A stretch of 64,000 bases of DNA from NCBI RefSeq assembly GCF_036417845.1, contig NC_089984.1:30105447-30169446 (forward strand), given 5' to 3'. Shown here one piece after another: positions 48,837-59,000 of the stretch; position 1 is the stretch's first letter, and every line of letters starts with the position of its first letter. This DNA is from Apteryx mantelli. Lineage: Eukaryota; Chordata; Aves; Apterygiformes; Apterygidae. The position numbers and the translations under genes were made by a program. The notes beneath the pieces were generated by a model. It was not told the origin of the DNA. It saw only the letters and a list, made by a program, of their open reading frames with translations, and ran no database searches.

Positions 48837-49444
48837 GTCCTCTGAGTACCCCGGTCCCGTTCCTGCAGAGCATCCCCATGTACCCCTGCACTGTCAGCAA
48901 CTCCGGAGCGGAGAAGCGCAAGCACTCCACCGCCTTCCCCGAGGGCAGCTTCCTAGAGCCATCGTCCGGGACTGTGGCGAGCCAGTACATGAGCCAGGGC
49001 GCTTCTGCTGGCGAGGGGCAGTCCGCACAAGCCATGGTGCCTTGTAGCTCCACGCAGCACATTGTTGGACTTCCCAGCGGCCCGCAGCCGGTGCACTCGG
49101 GCTCCGTCTTCAACCCATCTCACTATCCCAACACCACGTCATCTCAGCAGTCCGTGCTCTCCCAGTACGGCGGGCGCAAAATCCTCGTCTGCTCAGTGGA
49201 CAACTGTTACTGTTCCTCGGTGTCCAACCACAGCGGGCACCAGCCCTACCCCAGGTCGGGGCACTTCCCCTGGACAGTCTCCTCGCAGGAGTATTCGCAC
49301 CCGCTCCCGCCTGCGCCCACCGTCCCCCAGTCGCTCCCGGGACTTGCCGTGAGGGAATGGATTGACGCATCCCAGCAGCACGGACGGCAGGATTTCTATA
49401 GGGTCTACGGCCAACCTTCCGCTAAACACTACGTCACCAGTTAA
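48837..49444 (+). CDS. TRIM8: TRIM8 exon 6: C-terminal region and stop (residues 350-551)
   Basis: The last coding exon begins GPLSTPVPFLQSIPMYPC and ends QDFYRVYGQPSAKHYVTS, TAA at 49442-49444. A basic KRKH patch (residues 376-379) may serve nuclear import. The region is proline-, serine- and glutamine-rich and has no PRY-SPRY domain, as expected for TRIM8 (class V). The middle (about residues 390-430) diverges most from human; the GGRKILVCSVDNCYC block and the last 60 residues are strongly conserved. The six exons join to exactly 551 codons, as in human. In human, truncations of this last exon cause kidney and neurodevelopmental disease, so this region is functionally important. Confidence 0.98.
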
Positions 49445-50139
49445 CCGTCAAACCCTCCGGAGAGTCCTGGTTAATGACGCGTTCGGAGATAAAAGTCTGG
49501 TTTGTTTTGGCTTTTTTTTTCTTTTAAATCAAACCCAATTTCCTTCCCACCTCACGCCCCTCCAGGATTTTGGGGAGGGTTGTTCTCTCATCTCTCTTTT
49601 TTTTTTTTCCTCTCCTTTTAAAATGAAATAATAATGTTTTTTTCCTTTTAATTCTTTTTTTTAATTTAATTTTGGAAAGTCCTTCCTGCCCCTCGCTGGG
49701 AAAAGACGAGGGAGAAATTACCGAGAAGAAATCGACAGGGATTTCGGTCGGGCGCCTGGTTCTGTGTGTCACACTTTTACTCGCTACTCTCTGGCTTTGG
49801 AAAACTTCCGAAGGGGCAATGGCTCCTTCTCCGTTTCAGTTTCTCTGAGTTCATTTTTCTGGTTTGGTTCAGTTTTTCCCTTCCCCTCCCTCTGCTCTTT
49901 CCCTTTTTAAAAAGAAAAAAAAAAAAATCTATCATTGATTCAGTATGAAACGATACTTGTAGATTTTGGGTTTGTTACTTTTTTTTTTTAACGGCTGATT
50001 TTTTTTTTTGCGTTAAAAGGCCACTTCTCATGCATATTGGCATTTTTTTTTTCCTTCTTCTTTCAGAGATTTGTAAATACACAATGGCAGGAAATTTAAT
50101 GCACAAAAAAAGGGAAAAGAAACTTTAAAAAAAAAAAAG

Positions 50140-50152
50140 AATAAATAATAAA
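50140..50152 (+). terminator. TRIM8: TRIM8 poly(A) signals, proximal
   Basis: Two overlapping AATAAA hexamers (50140-50145 and 50147-50152) in an A-rich stretch. The adjoining A run could also cause internal priming in cDNA data. Confidence 0.6.
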
Positions 50153-50345
50153 AAAAAAATCTGTTCTAGTTTTCAGGAGGGGAAGCGTTGCCGAAATGCA
50201 CCCCCCCCCCTTCTGCGTATCGCTGATGCAACTTCCTGTAACAAGCACTTTGTATAAAAAAAAAAGTGGACTTCCTGCTACGAGGCACAGGTATTTATTC
50301 TGTAACCGATTTTAGAACACACACACAAAAAAAAGAAAATATTCA

Positions 50346-50351
50346 AATAAA
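50346..50351 (+). terminator. TRIM8: TRIM8 poly(A) signal, distal
   Basis: TTCAAATAAATGTGATCACT contains AATAAA at 50346-50351, followed by a TG-rich segment and then an abrupt change to CpG-rich sequence, as expected at a transcript end. Confidence 0.7.
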
Positions 50352-50372
50352 TGTGATCACTTAGTGCAAACG

Positions 50373-52690
50373 CTTCGCTCTGCTGCAGCTCTTCCCCCGG
50401 GAACGGCAACTCCGGCGGGAGGCGCCGGCCTCCTTTCGGAAACAGCCCGCTCGCCCCTTTCGTGGGGCCGCCGCGGAGGGGACCCCGAACCCTCCGTCCC
50501 CGGGAGAAGGGCCCCATCCCGGCGGGCTCCTTCCTGCCGGAGCGTCTCCATCGCGCTCGGCCGAGGCCCCGGCTTTGGCCGGCGCCGGCGGACGCGTGGG
50601 AGGGGAGCGGGAGCCGCCAGGAACATCTGCGGTTTCTGCCGCCGCCGGAGCCGCCCGGGCAGCCCGGTCCCGCACCGTGCCGAGGGGCCGCAGCTCCCGC
50701 TATGGGAAAAGCGGCGTCGGGGCTCGGCCCGCTCCCCGCCGGAGCCGCATCCTGCTCTGGCTCCAGAACAATCCCCATTGTGGCGGCCGGGGCCGGCGGC
50801 TTTCCTGCCTCCCCGGGGACCCGGCCCCCCGCATCCGGCCCGTCCGGCTGGGGACCCCCAGGCCGGATTAGCGGAGGGGCTTGAACTCGCCCCCTTTCTC
50901 CGGGGCTGCTGCCGCCAGCCAGGAGCAAAGGAGGTGCGAAAAGGGACGCGGGCGGCGAGGGACCCGCCGGGAGCCGCGGCCCCTCCTGCTGCCCGGCCTG
51001 GCGCCGTGGTGAAGCAGAGCAGCTTTCGGGGGCCGTGGGGGGGGGGGGGGTTTCTGCCCTTCTTTTCCGGGAGGGGTTCCTTCGGGGGGGTTTTTCCAGT
51101 GGTAAAGGATCATCGGTTTCCCTCTGGCTTGGCTTCTCTCCGCGCCGCCTCCCCTTGGCTTTCCTTTGTGGAAAATGGGAAGGAGAAACGATCTCTGGAA
51201 GAAATTCATGGGGAGGAGGGACCCTGGCGCCCAGGCCCAGGTCCGATCCCGGGGGGGCGGCAGCGGGCACCTCCCAAATAAGGTGCCGTATCCAGCCCTG
51301 GGGAGAGCGCCGCCGTGCTCGGACACCTCAGGAAACGTCCAGACCCTCGGGATATTTGGGGATTTGCTTCCCCGCTCCCCGGGAACGCAGAGCGGGTGCT
51401 TCCCCGTGGGTTTGGGTGCGTGGGCTGGGGCTGCCGGAGCAAATCCCCCCCCCCCCCCCCCGCCCCCCGGCCGCCAATCCCTGCAAAGCCGGAGCTGAGC
51501 AATGCCGTGGCTCTCCGGATAAGACCTACCCCGCGGCTTCCCGAAGCGTACCGCGCTGGACCCGCTTCCTCCCGCGCATCCCGAACAAAGTCGTAAATCA
51601 TTCGGGAGGGCAGAAAGGCCGGAGCGAATCCAAGCTGCTTTTTCCCACTGAGCCGCTTCCTGCCTTTCTCCAGGCTCGGATGAGGCTGGCCAGCCCCACC
51701 GCGCCCGCCGGTCCTTGCTGGGGGGGAAACTGAGGCAGGGGCACAGGCCCGTTGGCAGCCCCCAGACCCGGCGGGACGTGGGCTGGGCGCCCCCGGTTTG
51801 GGCTCACAGCTGTCCTTCCTCCTCCTCCTCCTCCTCCACAGCTGCCTCCTGCCGTCGGAGCCGGCAGCTGCCGGCCCCGGCGTCAGACATTAAAGCACCT
51901 GTTGCCCACAGCCGGGGGGGGGGGGGACACACACGTCCCCCCCCGGCGCCTTAGGCGGGAGCAGGGCGAGCAGCCGGCAGAGCCGGGGGGGTCGGATCGG
52001 CCTGTCAATAAACAGCTGGAGTTGTGAACGGGGAGAGACGGATCAGGAGCCGGGGGAAAACATGTCACGCGGCGGGAAGGGGAAGGAGCAGCTGGGCCGC
52101 CCGGCTCGGTGCCTGATGCAGGACGTGGGGCCTGGTGGGAAAAGGATCCCGGGGGCCGGGCGGCGCTGCCGGGGGGGGGGGGGGGGCGCTGATGGGGAAC
52201 AGCTGGAGCTGGACACGCACATCTGGAGGAGCGGAGAGCAGCGCCGGCCCTGGTACCCACCGCTGCCTAACGGAGGGCGGACATGAGCCGGGGCTTCCGT
52301 TTGTGACCAAAAGTCCTATTTTTCACCTTGGAAAAGGATGTTTGCGTGAATCTCCCGTCCCCACGCCACTGCCTGTCACCGCTCTCAGTTTTACGGTCTT
52401 TCAGGCTGATTCCTCCCCCCGCCCAAAATGCTGTTTTCCCGCATGCTCCGATGGCCAGAACTGGGTTATTGCTTGCAGATCTCCGCTCGCGTTAGCCAAT
52501 AAAAAGGAAATCTCGTCCTTGCGGAAAGGCAGACGCCGCAATGTCGCACGCCAACTCGCGGGAGCCTTTTTCGGCTGCTCTTCCCAGGGGACTCCCAGCC
52601 CCCAGGCCGCCCGGCCGGGCACCGGCGCTGCCTCCAGAGGAGCCCCCCGGTCCGGCCTAGAGCCGGAGCGAAACGCCCCCGCGCGCCGGG
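50373..52690. promoter_or_regulatory. CpG-rich intergenic block downstream of TRIM8
   Basis: CpG-dense sequence starts within about 20 bp of the distal TRIM8 poly(A) signal and continues past 51.6 kb, with further patches at 51.7-52.3 and 52.45-52.7 kb. Long G runs (51038-51050, 51918-51927, 52171-52185) and C runs (51446-51461) occur. It lies between two genes that converge on it, so it is not the promoter of TRIM8 or ARL3. It could be the promoter of an unannotated RNA or an orphan CpG island. The open frames on both strands (up to 330 codons) have no recognisable domain. Confidence 0.5.
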
Positions 52691-52910
52691 AATTACGCCC
52701 CATGCTTAAACATGAGCAGTATATTTAGATGCCGTCAATTTAAGTTTGCACATCAACCTTATAAATATGAAAGCCCATCTCGGAGCGCTGTTGAAGACAC
52801 CTCATCAGCCCTTGGAAAACATGCGGGAATATTAATTAGCGAGATTTGGGTATTATCGCATAATGAATAAATGAAGATCCTCCGCCGCAGAAGATGAATC
52901 ACTGTCGGCT
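52690..52910. promoter_or_regulatory. AT-rich candidate enhancer
   Basis: A non-repetitive AT-rich block enclosed by CpG-rich DNA. It contains ATATTAATTAGCGAG (52829-52843), TAATGAATAAATGAAG (52861-52876), CTTATAAATATGAAAG (52758-52773) and TTTAAGTTTGCACATC. TAATTA and ATAAA words are typical of homeodomain targets. The pattern (CpG-island-flanked AT-rich core) is that of many developmental enhancers. Inference only. Confidence 0.4.
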
Positions 52911-53590
52911 TTTTAGTTTTTTTAAGAAGTACGTGTCTCCGCCGGCCCCCTCCCAGGCAGGCCCTGCCGCGGGGCTGCGGCGCCCGGGCCCGGCGGAGGC
53001 GACGCGAGGCGCCCGCTGCCCTTTCCGTGCTTTTTGCCAACGGCCCGATTTGCGGGACAGTTTGCATGGATTTTTTCATCGTTCGCCCCCGAAATACTTA
53101 GGGCCGGTGGGGAAAAGGTGGCGGGAGCGGGGCTGGGAAATGCCGCCAGCGGCCGGTGCCGGCAGCTGGCACGGAAAGGGGGGGGGGGGGGGCGGCTGCT
53201 GCTCATGGGGCCGTTTCGCGGTGCAAAGTGCCGCCCCGTTGCTTTAAAAACTTATCCCCAGCTTGCTCTGCTCCCCGCATCCTCCGCTCCCTCCATCCCG
53301 GCCAGGAGGTGAACTTCCCCGTTGCCGTAGAAACCGCGATGAAGGACACACTTCCAAAGGGAGGGGGGGAAATAAAGGCAAACAAAAAAAATGGCTTTGT
53401 GTCCTCCTGGCCCGGGATGTGGCGACTCGGGCGTCTCTCTTTGGGGCGCCCCAAAGAGGCGCGTGGCGGAGAGGCATCGGGGGCTCCGGGTGCCCCGAGA
53501 CCCGGGCGCCCGGAGCTGCCGGTGGCGGCGGTGGCGGTGGCGGCGGCGGCGCGTGGGTGCGGGGAGCTGCCGGCAGCCGGAGCTGCCATT
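52911..53590. other. CpG-rich spacer
   Basis: A GC-rich stretch with a G run (53178-53192) and a GGCGGCGGTGGCGGTGGCGG trinucleotide-like run near 53523-53550. No gene recognised. Confidence 0.4.
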
Positions 53591-53930
53591 GTTTGCCTTC
53601 AATCAAGATGTTTCAGGCAGAATCAAAAGCACCAACTGGGGAAATCATCATCACAAAAAATCTTGCGCCTGCAAAATAGGTCAAGTAAGACTCCAAAGAG
53701 AGAGAGCGTCTGATCTGCATTGCAAGGAAGAATAGCAACAGCTGTGAGCCCCAGTATATATGGGGGGGGGGATAAATATATATATCCATGCATATGTATA
53801 ACCGCTTACAGCTGTTGGGCCGTATGTTCATTAGGGCCAACTGTTTTGGAGGCAGAGGGATCAGCGCTAATCGGGAAAGGGAGTTTATCATCACATTCAG
53901 AGGCAAAAGTGTCAGGAGCAACTGCAGCCC
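53591..53930. promoter_or_regulatory. Candidate conserved element
   Basis: A complex sequence with balanced base composition: CTTCAATCAAGATGTTTCAG, GGGAAATCATCATCACAAAA, GTATATATGG, ATATATATCCATGCATATGT, ACAGCTGTTGGGCCGTATGT and GGGAGTTTATCATCACATTC. ATCATCACA occurs twice, and CAGCTG E-boxes occur near 53739 and 53810. Bordered by CpG-rich DNA on both sides. Candidate enhancer. Confidence 0.35.
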
Positions 53931-55029
53931 CCCCCCCCCCCCCCAGCCCGCACCAGCTGTGCCGCGCTCAATGCGCCTGATTCAGCAGCTCCCGCCCGGC
54001 TCCGGCGGGGCTGCCAAAGCTGCCCGTCCCCATCCCCATCCCCGTCCCCATCCCGGCCCCAGCCCCTCCGAGCCGCCCCGCGAATCCCCCCGTGGCACCT
54101 TGGTTTCCCACGCCCGAGCGCAGCGTCCCGGCCCCTCACGTGTCCCCAGCCTGGCTCCGGCCTCACAGGTGCCGGCTATAAAAACGAGCTCCAAAAAAAA
54201 AAAACCTCTATAAATCGTGCCGCGGGGACGGAGGAGCTGGGGGCAGGACGGCTGGCCCGGGCCACCCCGGCGGCCGCCCCAACCCCGGCAGCCGCCCCCC
54301 CCCCCCCGGCGGCTCTGCAGCAAGGGCGACTTCTACTTAAAAACACCTCTCACCCGGCCAATTTGCTTGCAGGACGGTCCCGCCTGCTCCTGAAGCGGAT
54401 CCGGCAGGGGCCTAACCCACCTGAGAGCGCCCCTTCCTCCCCGGATTAGCCAAAGGGGGCTGCGTTTTGCCGCCCTCTTGTACGGACACTGCAGCCATCC
54501 CGCTTCAGACCGGGATTTTTTCCCCCCCTCCTCCATTAAAAAGGATGCCGATACTCATCTCAGTCAGCCGGCTAAACGGGAACGGTGTAGGGAGGCGCAC
54601 ACATGCGCACGCTTGTGCCATTCCCAGAAAGCCTTTCCCGGCGGCCCTCGGCGCCAGCCCAGCCCGACTGCGGATTTACGGGAGTTTCGCGTCCAAGCAG
54701 CACGGGAAAGGGAACTAAGGGAACAGATTGCAATAAAAAATACGACACCCCCCCCCAAATTCGGCCAACTGAGCCCGAAGCGGCAATTTAGCCGGGAGCC
54801 AATCACAAACCTGCAGCATGAGCTTGTTTCCACTTAAACAAAATAAAATAATAATAAAACTTTGAAAGAGAAGCTCTTAGTTGCAGCACCATGGTTGGTG
54901 CAGCAGCCCGGTGCCTCGGTTAGGAGGTAAGAAAGACGAAGACCGAAATCTCCAGCTCTACGGTCCCGGGAGATTTCTGCATCGTGTTAAAGGCGGTAGT
55001 CTAGGGTGCGCGAGGCCGTAAACAGCAGG
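53931..55029. other. Intergenic spacer, GC-rich then mixed
   Basis: It starts with a C run (53931-53944) and a CATCCCCATCCCCGTCCCCA repeat (about 54030-54055). Further C runs lie near 54297-54308. No gene recognised. Confidence 0.4.
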
Positions 55030-55480
55030 GAAACAGTGGTCAAAGAGGAAGAAAAATCTCACTGTTTATTTCTCCTTCAGGCTGTGGATTATTATTCCTT
55101 TTTTTTTTTTTTTTTTGCATCCAATCCACTCGGCTCCTTGTCCTTTCGGGAGCACTAAATTCATCATGTAAATGTAAAGCCGGGCTTGTGCAGCGAAGGT
55201 GGCTGCGGTTCGCTCTAGCAGGCGCATGCAAGGTCACACACAGCCTTGCCATAAATTACAGCGTGTCCCGCTGTAAACGGCACCAGGAGAGGGGAAACGC
55301 GGAGCCGCCGGGGCAGGGGGCCGCGGGGGCCGATGCATAACGCCGTGACAAGTCAAACAACTCTCAGGGCGTTCACTTGCCAGAGAAATATTCTTCACAT
55401 CCAATCCATTAGGCAAACAAGATGAAAAAGTATTTCCTACTTTGCTGAAAAAAAAAAAAGCAGGAATCGGCATAAAGCAT
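55030..55480. promoter_or_regulatory. Candidate conserved element
   Basis: A complex sequence of mixed composition with ATCCAATCCACT (about 55120) and ATCCAATCCATT (about 55399), a near-duplicate word on both sides of a central GC-rich part. Also present are GGCGCATGCAAGGTCACACA (nuclear-receptor half-site AAGGTCA), CATAAATTACAGCG and GTGACAAGTCAAACAAC. Candidate regulatory element; conservation not testable here. Confidence 0.35.
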
Positions 55481-56054
55481 GCCTTAAAAAAAGAGAAAAG
55501 AAATTAAGTGTGACCATCTATAATGTTTTTTCCAATGGCTCTGACAGCCTTCCAGGCATCTTGGCTGTGCGGGGAAGGAGCCGATGTTTCAAAGAGCTCT
55601 AACAGTTTCTCTCTTTTTTTGGCCTGTCCTGGTGTTGCAGGAACAGTAATGGGTCAAATTAGTTGGAAAGAAACAAAACCAGAATTTGCTCCCCCTCCGA
55701 TACGCCCACAAACTCAGTTTCACTGAACCAAAACCAAATTATTCGCTGCTTTTCTTTTTCCCACTTAACCTTCCTGCCAGATCAGTGGGGAACGGGTTTC
55801 ATGAGATACGCTTCTTTTTAATACACAAAATAAATTTTGAAACTATTAGAGGCTCCCAAAGTCTGTCTTTCTTGCCTTCTTGCTTTAAAGATAATTTTGG
55901 ACTAGTTCTGCTACCATCAACCGTCTCCTTTTTCTGGGGACGACAGAGGGGAAAAGCGGGAGAGTCATTTCACCGACCGAGCAGCAGCTCCTTGAGAAGA
56001 CGCAGTCTTCGACTGCCCGTTGGAAACACGAGCCCGTCGAAGTAAAGCACCACC
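55481..56054. other. TRIM8-ARL3 intergenic, distal part
   Basis: No gene recognised; AT-moderate sequence leading to the probable ARL3 transcript end. Confidence 0.4.
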
Positions 56055-56085
56055 CCAAAACACAGATCTGTCTTTCTACTAAATT

Positions 56086-56099
56086 TTTATTTATTTATT
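56086..56099 (-). terminator. ARL3: Possible ARL3 distal poly(A) signals
   Basis: On the minus strand this reads as three overlapping AATAAA hexamers (plus-strand TTTATTTATTTATT). If used, the ARL3 3' UTR would be about 4.1 kb. Nearer alternatives on the same strand are at 57627-57632, 59288-59293 and 59972-59977; the last would give a UTR of only about 0.2 kb. Confidence 0.45.
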
Positions 56100-59000
56100 T
56101 TTTGACAAAGACATCTAAATTACACATCGAGTAACAACATGACCAGATATCGCAAATACCCCTTTCTGGTGAAATTCAAAAAGGGCCCATAAAAGAGGGA
56201 GCTTGCGGGGACCCAGCCGGACCAGGGGATGCAACCGAAGGAGACAGCCGCGAGCTTTTGCTTTCGCGGAAGAGGGAGCCCTTTGGGGCGCAGTTTGCAG
56301 CGTGCCTTGCGGGGGGGGGGGGGGTGCGAGCTTGGTGGGCTGCTCCCGTCCCAGCAGCGCTAAGAAGACAAGTCTAGTGATCAGTTGCATTTTCAAAGGA
56401 GAAAAAACTCATTAACGTGCGAGAAGCAGCGCTGGGAGCGCAGGGGAAAGGAGACAGCATTGCGTGCGGCTTTGGTCAGCGTTCTCCAAGGGCAAGGGAA
56501 GAAACCTCTCCATCAAACCTGCGCGAGGGGTGAAAAATCCCGCGGCAGGCAGACGAGGACACGAGTCCCCACACCAGACCCTCGCTGCTGGAGCAGGGAC
56601 TTGAAGCCACGCTTCCTGCTGTGCCCTTGGAGAATTTCGCTTCTCCGTCATCTTTCCCTTCCGGAGAGCACAAGCGGGCAGGAGAGGCGTCTTTAATCTA
56701 GCACAAAGGTAAAACCAGATTTAACGGCGTGAAAGCGAAGCAAGACAACCTCCCCTTGGGAAGGGAATTAACCCCTGCGACAAACTTCTCAAGGCCTGGG
56801 GTGGATTTGCCTGTCACCGAGAGCCTTTAAATCGAGGCCGGGCACCGTCCTACCGGAGGTTGCTCCGATTCACCCGCAAGTCCCCGAGCTGGCTGCAAGG
56901 CTCGCTGCGGGGGTTTAACGGCCTGTGCTATGCGGGAGGTCAGCAGAGAGGAACGTAATGGTCCCTTCCGGCTTTAAAAATCTATGAATCGATGCAACGC
57001 GTGGCAGAGCTCCCCCCGTACCAATGAGATGGTTTGCGTCCCTCCCGCCTCGCCGAGAAGAGGGCAAAGCCGACAGAGTTAGAAGGACAAAGCCTCGCTC
57101 GCACGATTAGCACAAACCAGACAGCATCGGAAGGGCTGAGAGAGGAGTACGGATTTCTCTCCGTGATGGCAGACGTTTTGGCTTGCTGCAACCGGTTTTA
57201 CAGGTGATATTCGGCCAGGCGCTGCACGGGGTATAGCAGGCTGTACGTACATCCAGATAAGGAGTCGCAGGCGAACAGAGCCTCCAAACCATTTACATTT
57301 CCACCAGGTCAATGCACAGAAATATGTTTACAACACAGAGAGCATTTACGGCCATCACCGCAGGACGATTTACTTCAGTCACGGTCATTCCCACCCTCCA
57401 CCTCCAGCCTCCCAGCGCGGCTCTCTGCGCCGCGTCCTCTCTCGCACTGCCGGGCGCAGGTGGACCACATTCCCGGGCTGGATTTTAGGCACAGCTCGGG
57501 GGGGGGTACAGATACGAGCAACCAATATGTGGAGCTGCACACAAGCATGCAGAATGAGCCAGCAAACACTTCTGGATCCTGAGTTCAGTAAGGCAACTTT
57601 TCTTTCCAAACTGGAGCTATAGGAAATTTATTTTACGTCTTTTACACACATTTCCAAGTTTAAATAATGTGAGCCTAAAAAACCCAATTACTCCCCCAGA
57701 TGCTTCTGGGATGCAAAAAGCTAAAACTGTGACACAGGTTGGCTATCACAGGGTAAGTTTGCCACTGGTTAGCAAAGCAGACAGAGAGCAGAGAAGCTCC
57801 CAACTCAACCCCCTTGCAAGCGGTAAGGAGCAACTCCAGAGTCCCCAGGGGGATTTCGCTGTGTGGTAACTGGGGCAGAGGAGAGGTACTACAGCATCTC
57901 ACCCTGCACTGAACATGCAGCGAGGGTAAATCCAAGGTCTGGGAGTCCCTACCGCAGAGTTCGGCACTTAGCCACCTGGCTAGCACCAAGCGTACCTCTG
58001 AGAAAGGGCTGCAATGGTTTACGGCGCTTGCATCAGGCGGATGCATCGCTAACAAGGAAAGGGGACCTTCCACACACGTGCTGGGACGCCTTTCTCCTCC
58101 TTCGGCTGACTAGCCGCCGGGAACGTACGCTGCTCAGATTCCTAGGGGTCCTGATAAGCTAATGCAGCTGGAGAGTTACTGAACGAGCTACATTTAAATG
58201 AATCTTTCTCTGCATCGTATGACTCCTTACTCATTCCATGCAAAGCTAGAACCGTGTCACTTTGTGTCATTAGCTATTGCTTAACAGATCACTTGAGCCT
58301 GCTTTTTTTTTTTTTCTTCCCCTCCCAGTCTTCCGGTTTTTAAAGTAGGGCTGTATTACTCCAGTATGCACATCCTGCTTCAGCGCTGGAGACAGATGCA
58401 CTCAGAGGGTGCTGACTCACGGACACAGGCAGATTCAAGTCGCATTGCTAAAGCAGTTGCTGTCCCAGCTGTCCCTCTGCCCCCAGCCACGGCAAAGACA
58501 GCTGAACTACGTGCAGAACAACCCCCGGAGCACCACGGTACAACCTGATGTATGGGGGAACCTGGAATCGGCCCCAGATGATTTTAATCTGCTGGGCTGT
58601 AGCACACAGGCGGCCAGGAGCTGCTTCGTGCACAGTGCAGATGTTTCTGCCATGAGGTGGCGACGGCCAGGGGAAGGGAGGAGCAAAGAGCTGGGAGCTC
58701 CAGGGGTGTCAGCCGTCTGCCTGGGTCCATGAGTCAACTCGCTGACGCGTGGTAAAGCCACATGCTCCAGTAGACGCAGCTTTCCCCATCCTGCCCGCCG
58801 GTCCGTCTCCAAGAGGTTGAAGGGGCTAATGCACTCCCTAGTCGTTCTTTGGCCTTTCGCAGGCAGGCAGCAAACAAAGCTGGCAAGCAGGGCAGCGGGA
58901 TTATTTTACCATCTGTGCATTCAAAACTGGCCCAGGAGTCACCAAGCTCGCTTCGCACAGGACATGGCAGCGCTGGCGTGCTAATGACTCGCGCTCGCTG

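Larger units (their letters stand above)
49445..50372 (+). other. TRIM8: TRIM8 3' UTR
   Basis: Rich in T runs (49509-49680, 49978-50060), then A-rich near 50126-50160. The end is set by the poly(A) signals listed separately, giving a 3' UTR of about 0.7 or 0.9 kb, in line with the short 3' UTR of mammalian TRIM8. Confidence 0.75.

Noticed and set aside
48650-49444. A single-exon open frame of 264 codons beginning in TRIM8 intron 5
   Set aside because: The first 62 codons are intron sequence in frame with exon 6. The acceptor ending at 48836 and the match to human TRIM8 place the true boundary at 48837.
50278-51270. A 330-codon minus-strand frame just downstream of TRIM8
   Set aside because: It is CpG-island composition with no domain, and opposing plus-strand frames are equally open. 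Kept only as part of the orphan CpG-rich block.
58649-58662. CTCF-like word CCATGAGGTGGCGA (and CCAGGGGGC near 48536)
   Set aside because: Single short matches to a degenerate motif are expected by chance in 64 kb, so they are mentioned in context but not called as sites.
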